23,279 nt of DNA from an uncultured Clostridia bacterium (GCA_946042285.1 CAMGDK010000010.1:1-23279); one strand, 5' to 3'; shown: positions 8,063 through 17,471, counted from the stretch's first letter. The notes: a model not told the origin generated them from the letters alone. A program made the numbers and translations.

Positions 8063-10360
8063 ATGCTGAAGTCATCACTGATTGCCAAAACAGATGCAAA
8101 GGCAAACGATACTCAAATTGTAAAAGCAGATAATTTAAGAATAACCTTTCTTACCTCTCGACTCATAAGGGTTGAGTGTGGCAGCGATTTTACCGATCTT
8201 GCAAGCAAGACAGTGCTTTACAGACGGTTTGAAGCAGGTGAAATGACTGTGAAAAATGAGTCATCCTGCGTAAGCGTTGAAACTAAGGATGTTGTTTTTA
8301 CAATCAAAAAGGGTGTGCCTTACAGCGTTTTCTTCAAAAAAGAAAACAAGACCGAAATCTTATCAAAACAGAAAAATCTTAAAGGTACAAGAAGAACTCT
8401 TGATAATACATTCGGTGCAGTGCCGCTTGATGACGGACTTATCACTCGCGGCGGTGCATATCTTCTTGATGACAGTAAAACCATTCTTCTTGACGAAAAC
8501 GGAAGATTTGTCAAAAGAACGGGTAACACAAAGGATTATTATGTGTTCGCTTACGGCAATGATTACAGAAATGCCATCAATGCTTTTTATAAAATAAGTG
8601 GTTATGCTCCTTTAATACCGCGTTACGCTCTCGGTGTTTGGTGGAGCAGATACCATGCATATACTCAGCAGGAATATCTTGATTTAATGGATCGCTTTAA
8701 GGCGGAGAATATTCCTATTACGGTTGCAACCGTTGATATGGATTGGCACTATGTAAGAGATATTAAGCAGAAGTTCGGTGTCGATTATGGTGGATGGACA
8801 GGATATAGCTGGGACAAGGAGCTTTTTCCGGATTATAAAGCTTTCCTAAAAAAGCTTAAGGACGATAATCACCATGTTACGCTTAATCTTCATCCGGCAG
8901 ACGGTGTGCATTGCTATGAGGATATGTACAGTGATATGGCAAAGGCTGTCGGTATTGATTCAAATTCAAAGGAGAGGGTGCCTTTTAAGTGCGGCTCGGA
9001 TGAGCATTGGAATGCATATTTTGATGTTCTTCATAAGCCTTACGAAAAGGAAGGCGTTGATTTTTGGTGGATTGATTGGCAGCAGGGTAAAAAGAGCGAT
9101 GTTGACGGTCTTGATCCGCTTGAGGCACTCAATCATTATCATTTTCTTGACAATGCAGAGGATGGCAGAATGCCGTTGATTCTCTCTCGATATGCAGGCT
9201 TAGGCTCACACAGGTATCCTTTAGGTTTTTCGGGTGATACGGCAATCAGCTGGAAGGTGCTTGATTTTCAACCGTACTTTACAATAAATGCTGCAAATGC
9301 TGCTTACACATGGTGGAGTCATGACATCGGCGGTCATTTTTTTGGTTATCGCGATGACGATTTGTATTTGCGTTGGATACAGTTCGGAGTGTTCTCACCG
9401 ATTATGAGGCTTCATTCAACTGCAAAGGATTTCCTCGGAAAAGAACCGTGGAAATACAGAGCAGATGTGCGTTATTATGCTACTCAGTGGCTTCGCTTCA
9501 GGCATAGACTGATTCCTTATATTTTCACAATGAATTATCGTACTCACGAGGACGGAATCGCACTTTGCGAGCCTATGTACTACTCTTATCCTGACAGGGA
9601 AGAGGCTTACAGCGTACCTAATCAATACATGTTTGGCAGCGAGCTTATGATTGCCCCTATTACAACACCGCAGATTAAAGAGCTTCAATCAGGTGCAGTT
9701 AAGGCTTGGCTTCCTGAAGGTAGGTGGACAGATGTTGCCACAAATCAGTCTTACAAAAGCGAGGGCTATGTAACCCTGTTTAGAGATATTAACTCTATTC
9801 CGATTCTTGCAAGAGAAGGAGCAATTATCCCTCTGGCAGATTGTGTGGATAATAGGGTTGACAACCCTGAAAATCTTACAATCCTTGCATATTCGGGTAA
9901 CGGTAGCTTTGATTTGATTGAGGATAATTCGAGGACGGATTATGCAGAGCATAAAGCTGTAACAAGGCTTGAAATGACTTATGAAAACGAAGCTCTTACA
10001 TTTAAGGTAAATGCGGTTGAGGGTGACAGAGATGTTGTTCCTAACAAGAGAAATTACAGAATACTTGTAAAGGATTTAACGGTTGACGCAAAGCCTTTAG
10101 AAATTATTTTTGACAACGCTTCAATTTCAAAATCACATTCCTTCACGGTTGAAAATGCAAAGAGAATTACAAAGGAGCCGATACAGGATTTTATTATCAA
10201 TGTATTTTCTCGTTGGCAGGAAACTACTAATAAAAAGGATTTGTATTATAAGGATTTTATGAATATTACAGATGAGGGACAGCTTAGAGTAGCTCTCAAC
10301 AGTACAAAGCTTCCAAAGCAGATAAGGCTTGCTCTTGAGGAGTATTTGAAGAGAGTTTAG
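8063..10360 (+). CDS. Glycoside hydrolase family 31 alpha-glycosidase
   Basis: This 765-residue retaining alpha-glycosidase has the GH31 layout: N-terminal beta-sandwich (about 1-185), a catalytic barrel from about 186 (YAPLIPRYALGVWWSRYH) to 530, then beta-sandwich domains. The predicted nucleophile is D338 in WWIDWQQG and the acid/base is D392 in GFSGDTAISW. TWWSHDIGG and SPIMRLHS also match the family. The IDWQQG form of the nucleophile motif differs from the more common D-M-N-E form, so the substrate (alpha-glucoside, alpha-xyloside or alpha-galactoside) stays open. A helical-looking tail covers roughly 705-765. There is no signal peptide, so the enzyme should act on imported oligosaccharides. 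GGGG at 8051-8054 precedes the ATG. The GH2 gene follows after 9 bases. Confidence 0.9.
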   Translation: MLKSSLIAKTDAKANDTQIVKADNLRITFLTSRLIRVECGSDFTDLASKTVLYRRFEAGEMTVKNESSCVSVETKDVVFTIKKGVPYSVFFKKENKTEILSKQKNLKGTRRTLDNTFGAVPLDDGLITRGGAYLLDDSKTILLDENGRFVKRTGNTKDYYVFAYGNDYRNAINAFYKISGYAPLIPRYALGVWWSRYHAYTQQEYLDLMDRFKAENIPITVATVDMDWHYVRDIKQKFGVDYGGWTGYSWDKELFPDYKAFLKKLKDDNHHVTLNLHPADGVHCYEDMYSDMAKAVGIDSNSKERVPFKCGSDEHWNAYFDVLHKPYEKEGVDFWWIDWQQGKKSDVDGLDPLEALNHYHFLDNAEDGRMPLILSRYAGLGSHRYPLGFSGDTAISWKVLDFQPYFTINAANAAYTWWSHDIGGHFFGYRDDDLYLRWIQFGVFSPIMRLHSTAKDFLGKEPWKYRADVRYYATQWLRFRHRLIPYIFTMNYRTHEDGIALCEPMYYSYPDREEAYSVPNQYMFGSELMIAPITTPQIKELQSGAVKAWLPEGRWTDVATNQSYKSEGYVTLFRDINSIPILAREGAIIPLADCVDNRVDNPENLTILAYSGNGSFDLIEDNSRTDYAEHKAVTRLEMTYENEALTFKVNAVEGDRDVVPNKRNYRILVKDLTVDAKPLEIIFDNASISKSHSFTVENAKRITKEPIQDFIINVFSRWQETTNKKDLYYKDFMNITDEGQLRVALNSTKLPKQIRLALEEYLKRV

Positions 10361-10369
10361 GAGATAGAA

Positions 10370-13300
10370 ATGAAATATAATTTTTCAAACGATAATTATA
10401 AGAATTTCAGTAAGTACGCTGAGAATACATTAGTTCCACGCTCGTATTTCATCCCGTTCTCGTCACTTGAAGCGCTGAATTCAACCGATATAAGAAATGA
10501 GCGCTATTCGTCGGATAGGGTTGAATGCCTTTCAGGCGAATGGGATTTTGCCTATTACGATAATTGCAAGGATCTTCCTAATGATTTTGACACGGATACT
10601 GTCAATTTCGATAAGGTGCAACTTCCGTCAACATGGCAGCATACAGGATATGAGAAGCCGTACTATCTGAATTCCCGTTATCCGTTTAAGCCTCATCCTC
10701 CGTACATTCCGGAGGATTGTTCGGCAGGTGTTTACAGAAGATTTATTGAAATAGATGATGTCGGCTTGAGCTATACCATTTCATTTTTAGGCGTAGCAGG
10801 CAGCCTTGAGCTTTACTGTAACGGCAAATATGTCGGTTATAGCGAGGGCAGTCACAATACTGCATGCTTTGAGCTGAACGAATACATCGTTAAGGGCGTC
10901 AACGAAATTGTTGTGCTCAATCATAAATGGTGCAACGGTACTTATCTTGAATGTCAGGATATGTTTAGGTGCAACGGTATATTCCGTGATGTACTGCTCT
11001 ATAAATCCGGTAATAACTCAATCTATGATTTTGAGGTGAAAGCCTCATGCATCAATGATAGCGAAGACAGCAGGTATTCGCTTAAAATAATACCATCGTT
11101 AAAGCTTACCGATGATTGTGCGCTAACTGCGTTTTTATATGACGACGAAGAGCTTGTCGCATCATGCTCCGTCAACCAATCGCCAAGCGAGCTTCAAATT
11201 GTTGATTTGGGTACACTTTCCGTTAAGCAGTGGTCGGCAGAATGTCCTTATTTATACGACCTTGTGCTTGTTTTGTCAAAAGGTGAGGAAACGATTGAGG
11301 TTGTCAGACGACCGATCGGCTTTAAGAATATAGAAATTTGCAAAAACAGGTTTTTGTTTAACGGTAAGCCAATAAAGCTTTTAGGCGTGAATCACCACGA
11401 TACAAATTCAAAAACAGGCTATGTGTTGACTATCGAAGAAATGGAGAGGGATGTCAGTATAGTTAAGCAGTATAACGCCAACTGTATTCGTACATCTCAC
11501 TATCCGCCCGATCCTGCTTTTCTTGATTTATGTGATGAGTACGGCATATATGTTGTTGATGAAGCTGATATAGAAACTCACGGCTGCGAAACGGAGCTTC
11601 ACAGACCGGGTGCCTGCTCTCAAAACGCTGATTGGCAGGGACATTATTGGGACAGAGTGTATCGCATGTATCAGCGCGACAAAAATCACCCGAGCATTAC
11701 AATGTGGTCACTCGGTAACGAATCACACGGCTATAAGAATCAAGATTATTGCTACAACGAGCTTAAAAGGCTTACTTCTATTCCAATACATTATGAGGGC
11801 GTTTGCAGAACAAGAAGATGGTCGTATGATGTGCTGTCACATATGTACGCTTTCCCAAGTATTTGCGAAAAGATTGCAAGGGGCAAAGGTCTCCCTGCAA
11901 AGTATTATAAAAAGCCGTTTTATCTTTGTGAATATGCTCACGCTATGGGAGTAGGTGCAGGCGACCTTGAACGCTATGTAAAATGCTTTTACAGCTCAGA
12001 CATTATGCTTGGCGGCTGTATATGGGAATTTGTTGATCATGCTATTTATCATTCCGAGGGTAAATATGAATATACATACGGCGGTGACCACGGCGAAGAA
12101 AAGCACGACAGTAATTTCTGTGTAGATGGACTCTTCTATCCTGACAGAACGCCTCATTCGGGCGCATTGCAAATGAAGGCGTGTTACAGACCTTTAAGAG
12201 CAAGGTGCTTAACCGATAAAAAATACAGCTTTTTTAATCACAGGTATTTTGAGAACTGTGATTTTACCGTAAAGTATAAGCATCTTGCAAACGGCGAGAT
12301 TAAAATATCCGGTAGCTTTGACATTAGTGTACCGCCGCAAGAGAGCGTTGCCGTCGATATTAAGGAAATCAGCGTGAACAGTGATTACCATAATGTTGTA
12401 ATTTTTGAATATTACGACAACGATTTTCTTGTAGCAGCAGAACAAATAGAGCTTTCAAGGGGCAGGCTTGCCGCACCGAATGTAAGCAGCGGCAAAATCA
12501 GTGCGCACAACAGTGAGCATAAGGTGTTTATTGATTTTGATAAGGGCTCAATGATTTTTGATAAAAAGAGCGGATTTATCGAGTCGTATATCTATAATTC
12601 AACAGAGTTTATAAATCAAAGCCCGCTTGCCGATTATAAAGGCTTTGGCTTACAGATTTACAGGGCTCCGCTTGATAACGACATGAACTTAAATGCTTTA
12701 TGGAAAAAGCTTGGCTTGCATGTGCTTTCAAATACCTGCCTTAGCAGTAAGGTTGATATTAAAGACGACAGGGTTGTTATTTACTCTGTAATTGCAGCTC
12801 AAACTCCTAAGCTGATTAGATCCGCATGCGTTAAGGCAAAATATACAGTGTATGCCAACGGCGAAATAATAGCGGATTACAAATTCTCCGGTGGATTTAA
12901 AATAAAGCATTTGCCAAGGCTCGGAATCCAGCTTGAAATGCCTAAATCATTCGATAATGTTAAGTATTACGGCTTAGGTAATCAGGTTAATTATCCTGAT
13001 TTCAGGGAGCATGCTTACACAGGTGTTTATGAAGCAAGGGTGTCAGAGCTCAGAGAAGATTATATTAAGCCGCAGGAAAGTGCAGTAAGATGCGATGTAA
13101 GATATGCCGAGATTACAAACGATAACGGCATCGGACTTCGTTTTGAAGCAATCGAAAAGCCGTTTGCGCTTTCTGTTAATCATTACACACCGCAGCAGTG
13201 CGCAAAGGCTATGCACAGGGAAGACCTTGTCGATATGGACACAACCTGCATTAACCTTGACTGTGATATTATGGGTGCAGGCTCAAATTCATGCGGTCCT

Positions 13301-13378
13301 CCTCCGTCAAGTGAATATATGATTGGCAGGCTTAAGGGCAAGGAGCTTTCTTTATTTATAAAACCGATAGGTGATTAA
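10370..13378 (+). CDS. GH2 beta-galactosidase (LacZ-like)
   Basis: This 1002-residue cytoplasmic enzyme hydrolyses terminal beta-galactosides and is close in length to LacZ. It begins with the sugar-binding jelly-roll (LPSTWQHTGYEKPYY near 87), followed by two immunoglobulin-like domains and the barrel. Acid/base E451 lies in WSLGNESHGY and nucleophile E521 in YLCEYAHAMG. The metal-site segment ETHG and the active-site strip GGCIWEFVDHAI and YGGDHGE are present, and the C-terminal domain has YRAPLDNDMN. The loop that reads GYSQDSR in E. coli is GYSEGSH here, so a galactose-contacting aspartate is replaced by glycine; this varies in the family. There is no signal peptide. A ribosome site, AGGAGA (10359-10364), overlaps the GH31 stop. 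The stop directly abuts the acpS start. Confidence 0.92.
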   Translation: MKYNFSNDNYKNFSKYAENTLVPRSYFIPFSSLEALNSTDIRNERYSSDRVECLSGEWDFAYYDNCKDLPNDFDTDTVNFDKVQLPSTWQHTGYEKPYYLNSRYPFKPHPPYIPEDCSAGVYRRFIEIDDVGLSYTISFLGVAGSLELYCNGKYVGYSEGSHNTACFELNEYIVKGVNEIVVLNHKWCNGTYLECQDMFRCNGIFRDVLLYKSGNNSIYDFEVKASCINDSEDSRYSLKIIPSLKLTDDCALTAFLYDDEELVASCSVNQSPSELQIVDLGTLSVKQWSAECPYLYDLVLVLSKGEETIEVVRRPIGFKNIEICKNRFLFNGKPIKLLGVNHHDTNSKTGYVLTIEEMERDVSIVKQYNANCIRTSHYPPDPAFLDLCDEYGIYVVDEADIETHGCETELHRPGACSQNADWQGHYWDRVYRMYQRDKNHPSITMWSLGNESHGYKNQDYCYNELKRLTSIPIHYEGVCRTRRWSYDVLSHMYAFPSICEKIARGKGLPAKYYKKPFYLCEYAHAMGVGAGDLERYVKCFYSSDIMLGGCIWEFVDHAIYHSEGKYEYTYGGDHGEEKHDSNFCVDGLFYPDRTPHSGALQMKACYRPLRARCLTDKKYSFFNHRYFENCDFTVKYKHLANGEIKISGSFDISVPPQESVAVDIKEISVNSDYHNVVIFEYYDNDFLVAAEQIELSRGRLAAPNVSSGKISAHNSEHKVFIDFDKGSMIFDKKSGFIESYIYNSTEFINQSPLADYKGFGLQIYRAPLDNDMNLNALWKKLGLHVLSNTCLSSKVDIKDDRVVIYSVIAAQTPKLIRSACVKAKYTVYANGEIIADYKFSGGFKIKHLPRLGIQLEMPKSFDNVKYYGLGNQVNYPDFREHAYTGVYEARVSELREDYIKPQESAVRCDVRYAEITNDNGIGLRFEAIEKPFALSVNHYTPQQCAKAMHREDLVDMDTTCINLDCDIMGAGSNSCGPPPSSEYMIGRLKGKELSLFIKPIGD

Positions 13379-13690
13379 ATGTTTTCAATAGGAACAGATA
13401 TTGTAAAAATTGACAGAATTGAAAAAAGTATTCAAAGTGAAAGCTTTTTAAATAAGGTTTTCACGTTTAAGGAGCGAGAGCATTGCAAGAATGCTGAAAG
13501 CTTTGCAGGTTTATTTGCCGCAAAGGAAGCATATTTTAAGGCGCTCGGGACAGGTATTCAAATGCCAATGTGTAAAGTGGAAATACTTTATAACGAAAAA
13601 GGTAAGCCTTATTTTAAAGGTGTAGAAAATTCGGATGTTTCAATTTCTCACGATGGCGATTATGCTGTCGCGTCTGTAATTTTATGGTAG
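13379..13690 (+). CDS. acpS: Holo-[acyl-carrier-protein] synthase
   Basis: This 103-residue enzyme transfers 4'-phosphopantetheine from CoA to acyl carrier protein, which activates fatty acid synthesis. The two magnesium-binding segments are present: GTDIVKIDRIE with D7, and FAAKEAYFKALGTG with E50. The C-terminal VSISHDGDYAVASVI strand also fits. It is slightly shorter than the usual 115-125 residues but complete. The ATG starts on the base after the GH2 stop. Its ribosome site, AGGTG (13369-13373), lies inside the GH2 coding end. It is followed by nnr after 7 bases, a common acpS-nnr pairing. Confidence 0.93.
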   Translation: MFSIGTDIVKIDRIEKSIQSESFLNKVFTFKEREHCKNAESFAGLFAAKEAYFKALGTGIQMPMCKVEILYNEKGKPYFKGVENSDVSISHDGDYAVASVILW

Positions 13691-13697
13691 GTGTAAT

Positions 13698-15215
13698 ATG
13701 AGGATACTTACAGCAAAGCAAATTAAAAAGGTAGAGGAGAACGCATTTAACAGCGGTTATTCGGAAGCACAGTTGATGAAAAGTGCCGGTACTGCTTGCT
13801 TTAACAGGATTATCAAGCTTATCGGCGATTTACCGAAAAGCAGTAAAATTGCAGTCGCCTGCGGTAACGGAAAGAACGCAGGTGACGGATTTGTAATCGC
13901 AAATTTGCTGAAAAATTCAGGCTATGTTGCAGAAATAATACTTGCCGATAAAGAGCCTGAAATCACGGAGCCCTTGCAGTATTATCAGGAAGCATTGGCA
14001 AACGATGTAAAGTGCTATAACTTTATAGATGTTGTTCTTGACCATGATGTAATAATTGATTGTCTTTTCGGTATAGGCTTTCACGGAGCACCGAGACCGC
14101 CGTTTGACAGTGTGTTTGAAATGATAAATAATTCAAATGCTACCGTAATCAGTATAGATACTCCGTCAGGTACAAATGCAACAGACGGCTCTGTTGAATC
14201 AGCAGTACGCGCCGATTATACAATAGCTGTTTCAACACTGAAATTTGCCCATGTTCTGCCTCCGTCAAACGAGTATTGCGGTAAAGTTTCAACCGTAAAT
14301 ATCGGTATTCCCGAGGAATGCTATAATGGTGTCGGTAAATCTCCGTTTGTACAAACTATTACAAAAACTGATGTTAAAAGCATTCTGCCCAAGCGCAGCA
14401 AAAATTCTCACAAGGGTAGCTTTGGCAGACAGCTTAATGTTTGCGGCTCATATCTAATGCCCGGTGCGGCGGTGATGTGTGCACAGGCGTCGTTAAAATC
14501 AGGCGTGGGCTTGCTTAAATGTGCATTTCCAAAGTCCATTTATTCCGTTATGACATCTCACCTTGTTCAGCCGTTATTTAAGCCTTTGTGTGAAAACGAG
14601 GAAAAAACTCTGTCAATGGGTGCTTTAACCGATATATTAGAGGAGTTAAAATGGGCTGACAGTGTTGTAATCGGATGCGGACTCGGCAACAACGACGATG
14701 TTCAGGTTATTACTGATCAAGTCATAAAAACAAGCGAAAAACCGATTATTCTCGATGCTGATGGCATAAATGCAGTGGCACCCTTCATAGATATATTGAG
14801 GGACAAAAAAGCACCAATCGTTGTCACTCCTCATCCTGCTGAAATGGCAAGGCTTATAGGTGAAAGCACGCAGTATGTTCAGCAAAACAGAATTGAAACG
14901 GCAAAGGCGTTTTCATCGGAATACGATGTCATCACTGTTTTAAAAGGAGCAAACACCGTTGTAACCGACGGTGAAAGCGTGTATGTCAATGTTAACGGAA
15001 ATCCCGGCATGGCAATGGGCGGATGCGGTGATATGCTTAGCGGTATGATAGGCTCACTGATTGCACAGGGTATAAATGCGTTTGATGCCGCAAAATGTGC
15101 AGTTTATATTCATGGATTTTGCGGTGATGTTGCAGCAAGTGAGCTTTCGCAAAGAGGAATGACTGTAAACGATATGATTTCCGTTTTAGGTGCTGTTATG
15201 TCCGATTTTGAATAA
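13698..15215 (+). CDS. nnr: Bifunctional NAD(P)H-hydrate epimerase / ADP-dependent dehydratase
   Basis: This 505-residue protein repairs hydrated NADH and NADPH, which form by enzyme error or heat. The N-terminal epimerase domain (about 1-215) shows GNGKNAGDGF (G62-D63) and IDTPSGTNATDG. The C-terminal dehydratase domain (about 225-505), of the ribokinase-like fold, shows KGSFGRQLNVCGS, VVTPHPAEMARL, VLKGANTVV and the nucleotide-site motif NPGMAMGGCGDMLSG with catalytic D445. Both halves look intact. The start is ATG with TAGGTG upstream. It sits between acpS and a small lipoprotein gene in the same unit. Confidence 0.95.
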   Translation: MRILTAKQIKKVEENAFNSGYSEAQLMKSAGTACFNRIIKLIGDLPKSSKIAVACGNGKNAGDGFVIANLLKNSGYVAEIILADKEPEITEPLQYYQEALANDVKCYNFIDVVLDHDVIIDCLFGIGFHGAPRPPFDSVFEMINNSNATVISIDTPSGTNATDGSVESAVRADYTIAVSTLKFAHVLPPSNEYCGKVSTVNIGIPEECYNGVGKSPFVQTITKTDVKSILPKRSKNSHKGSFGRQLNVCGSYLMPGAAVMCAQASLKSGVGLLKCAFPKSIYSVMTSHLVQPLFKPLCENEEKTLSMGALTDILEELKWADSVVIGCGLGNNDDVQVITDQVIKTSEKPIILDADGINAVAPFIDILRDKKAPIVVTPHPAEMARLIGESTQYVQQNRIETAKAFSSEYDVITVLKGANTVVTDGESVYVNVNGNPGMAMGGCGDMLSGMIGSLIAQGINAFDAAKCAVYIHGFCGDVAASELSQRGMTVNDMISVLGAVMSDFE

Positions 15216-15229
15216 CAGGGCTGATATTT

Positions 15230-15709
15230 TTGAAAAGACTAATTCCTTTTTTACTCATTATTCCCGTTTTGATAACAGGATGTAAAATTAAATCATATAC
15301 CCCTGAGCTGCCGGTTGTGTTTAAGCAAAGCGCAACTGTAAGCTCAGGGGATTTTTCTTTTGAATGCGAAATTTGCTGTGATGAGTCGAGCTGTGTAGTA
15401 AATATATTGTCAACAAAGGCTCAAGGTCTTTGCTATAAGTACGACGGCAAAGCATTGCTGTTTAAATATGATGATTTTGAATATTCCATTGAAGCCGATA
15501 GCTCACTTCAGGGTAATACCGCTGTAATAATGTACGAATTATGTAGGTATATATCGACTGATGAGGAGATAAATGTCAAAAGAATTGAAGACGGCTACAA
15601 GTATGAGGGAGAGATAGATTTTGGATATTTTATCCTTATTCAAAACGAAGACAATACTTTGCGGTCGTTGTCATTCAGAAACAGTGATTATATAGTGAAC
15701 TTCAAATAA
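15230..15709 (+). CDS. Small lipoprotein of unknown function
   Basis: This 159-residue product starts at TTG 15230, preceded by AGGG at 15217-15220. Its N-terminus is a lipoprotein signal: basic MKR, a hydrophobic core, and a lipobox LITGC with the modified cysteine at C18. The mature part is acidic and rich in beta-type sequence. It has four further cysteines (in FECEICCDESSC) plus others, and aromatic residues. It would sit on the outer face of the cell membrane. It follows nnr by 14 bases and is probably co-transcribed. I do not recognise a family and see no catalytic motif. The convergent terminator follows the stop directly. Confidence 0.75.
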   Translation: MKRLIPFLLIIPVLITGCKIKSYTPELPVVFKQSATVSSGDFSFECEICCDESSCVVNILSTKAQGLCYKYDGKALLFKYDDFEYSIEADSSLQGNTAVIMYELCRYISTDEEINVKRIEDGYKYEGEIDFGYFILIQNEDNTLRSLSFRNSDYIVNFK

Positions 15710-15737
15710 AAAAGCAGTCAGACAAACGCCTGACTGC
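15704..15737 (-). terminator. Terminator of the ACT-UPF0210 unit (convergent, possibly shared)
   Basis: A perfect 8-bp stem, GCAGTCAG (15714-15721) with CTGACTGC (15730-15737), is followed on the reverse strand by six T residues (A-run at 15708-15713). It ends the reverse unit. The forward unit may also stop here, but its T-tract is poor (ATAAAGTG). Confidence 0.82.
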
Positions 15738-15757
15738 ATAAAGTGTAAGCTTTTATT

Positions 15758-17113
15758 TTAGTTTTTAAGGCTGTGTAACGGAGCGGGGATTTTACCGCCT
15801 CTGTTAATAAACTGTGCAGGTGATTTTGTATTTACTCTCATTACAGGACCGCTTCCGAGAAGACCGCCGAATTCAAGCTCGTCACCAACATTTTTGTTAA
15901 TGGCAGGGATAACTCTTACTGCCGTTGTCTTATTGTTAACCATACCGATAGCTGCCTCATCTGCAATAATACCGCTGATAACATCGGCAGATGTGTCACC
16001 GGGAATAACAATCATATCAAGACCGACAGAGCATACTGCCGTCATAGCCTCAAGCTTTTCAATTGTGAGCGCACCGCTTCTTGCCGCATCAATCATTCCT
16101 GCATCCTCTGAAACAGGGATAAATGCACCGGAAAGACCGCCGACGCTCGACGAAGCCATAACGCCGCCTTTTTTAACTGCGTCGTTGAGCATTGCAAGAC
16201 AAGCAGTAGTACCTGCACCACCGCACTGCTCAAGACCGATTTCCTCAAGAATGTGAGCAACAGAGTCACCCACTGCAGGAGTAGGAGCGAGTGAAAGGTC
16301 AACAATACCAAAAGGAACGCCAAGTCTTCTTGATGCCTCAACGCCGACAAGCTGTCCCATTCTTGTAATCTTAAAGGCAGTCTTTTTGATAAGCTCTGCA
16401 ACCTCGTTAATTGAGTATTCGGGATGCTTTGAAACGGCACTTCTTACAACTCCGGGACCGGATACGCCGACATTGATAACGCAATCCGGCTCCGATACAC
16501 CGTGAAAGGCACCTGCCATAAACGGATTGTCCTCGGGAGCATTGCAGAAAACAACAAGCTTTCCTGCAGCGATACAATCCCTGTCAGCAGTAAGCTCTGC
16601 CGCCTTTTTAATCTGCTTACCCATAATTCCCACTGCATCCATGTTGATGCCTGCTTTAGTTGAACCGATGTTTACGGATGAGCAAATATGCTCTGTTCTT
16701 GCAAGAGCCTCGGGAATTGAGTTGATAAGCTCAAGGTCGCCTGCCGAAAATCCCTTTTGAACAAGTGCACTGTAACCGCCGATAAAGTTTACGCCGATGG
16801 TTTGTGCCGCTCTTTCAAGCGCAAGCGCATATTTTACGGGATCGCCACCGCTGATGCCTGCCATAATAGCAATAGGTGTAACGCTGACTCTTTTATTGAT
16901 AATCGGAATACCGTATTCCTTTTCTATTTGCTCACCTGTTGAAACAAGGTGCTCAGCCTTTGTGCAAATCTTGTCATAAATCTTTTGACACGATTTATCA
17001 ATATCGGTATCGGCACAATCAAGAAGCGAAATACCCATTGTCGTTGTACGAATGTCAAGGCATTCGTCCTGTATCATTCTTATTGTTTCAAGAATATCGT
17101 TTGTATTGATCAA
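15758..17113 (-). CDS. UPF0210 family protein (DUF711)
   Basis: This 451-residue protein belongs to the conserved UPF0210/DUF711 family, structurally related to glycyl-radical-enzyme folds but without a known activity. Family features include IRMIQDECLDIRTTTMGISL near the N-terminus, glycine-rich segments (GGYSALVQKGFS, GVSGPGVVRSA), GIVDLSLAPTPAVGDSVA, and EQCGGAGTTACLAMLNDA. The start is TTG at 17113, chosen because AAGGAGG on the reverse strand (17121-17127) lies 7 bases upstream. This ribosome site overlaps the end of the ACT gene. The ACT-UPF0210 pair is widely conserved in Firmicutes, so the two products probably work together, the ACT protein perhaps sensing an amino acid. No biochemical role can be assigned from the sequence. 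Confidence 0.92.
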   Translation of the reverse strand: MINTNDILETIRMIQDECLDIRTTTMGISLLDCADTDIDKSCQKIYDKICTKAEHLVSTGEQIEKEYGIPIINKRVSVTPIAIMAGISGGDPVKYALALERAAQTIGVNFIGGYSALVQKGFSAGDLELINSIPEALARTEHICSSVNIGSTKAGINMDAVGIMGKQIKKAAELTADRDCIAAGKLVVFCNAPEDNPFMAGAFHGVSEPDCVINVGVSGPGVVRSAVSKHPEYSINEVAELIKKTAFKITRMGQLVGVEASRRLGVPFGIVDLSLAPTPAVGDSVAHILEEIGLEQCGGAGTTACLAMLNDAVKKGGVMASSSVGGLSGAFIPVSEDAGMIDAARSGALTIEKLEAMTAVCSVGLDMIVIPGDTSADVISGIIADEAAIGMVNNKTTAVRVIPAINKNVGDELEFGGLLGSGPVMRVNTKSPAQFINRGGKIPAPLHSLKN

Positions 17114-17125
17114 GGAACTACCTCC

Positions 17126-17395
17126 TTATATTCTGTGCATCGAGTTGAAAATGTCCTCGTGCATAGCGTGAATAGAAAGAGCATTTTCTTCACCGTAAGC
17201 AGCAAGCTTGTCTGCTAATGTGGTGAATTCAACATTGCATTTTGAAATATCAACAAGCATAATCATGCAAAACATTTCATCAAGTACAGTTTGAGAAACC
17301 TCTGTAACATTAACATCGTGCTCGGCACAAATACCTGATACCTTCGCAAGAATACCGACAGTATCCTTGCCTACAACAGTAACGACAGCCTTCAT
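17126..17395 (-). CDS. ACT-domain protein, UPF0237 family
   Basis: This 89-residue protein is a single ACT domain, a small beta-alpha-beta fold that usually binds amino acids. The sequence MKAVVTVVGKDTVGILAKVS with the following NVTEVSQTV is typical of the GcvR-like UPF0237 group. The ATG at 17395-17393 is chosen because GGAGG (17405-17409 on the complement) is 9 bases upstream. A longer frame exists upstream but starts in the leader. UPF0210 follows after 12 bases. The likely role is an amino-acid sensor or partner for UPF0210; this is inference from fold and pairing. Confidence 0.9.
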   Translation of the reverse strand: MKAVVTVVGKDTVGILAKVSGICAEHDVNVTEVSQTVLDEMFCMIMLVDISKCNVEFTTLADKLAAYGEENALSIHAMHEDIFNSMHRI

Positions 17396-17441
17396 AACAT
17401 AAGTCCTCCGAAAATATAGCCAAACGGCATGTAAAATCAAA

Positions 17442-17457
17442 AGGGAATAGAGTCCCT
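17442..17457 (-). promoter_or_regulatory. Small leader hairpin in the ACT-UPF0210 transcript
   Basis: On the reverse strand AGGGA and TCCCT form a 5-bp stem with a 6-base loop, followed by TTTTGATTTT. It begins about 8 bases after the predicted transcript start. It could be a weak attenuator or an mRNA 5' stabiliser; the stem is short. Confidence 0.3.
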
Positions 17458-17471
17458 CTCGTTAGTTAATG

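Noticed and set aside
17396..17440. A 15-residue N-terminal extension of the ACT protein
   Set aside because: It would span the ribosome site and leader, and the domain begins at the ATG at 17395, which has GGAGG in place.
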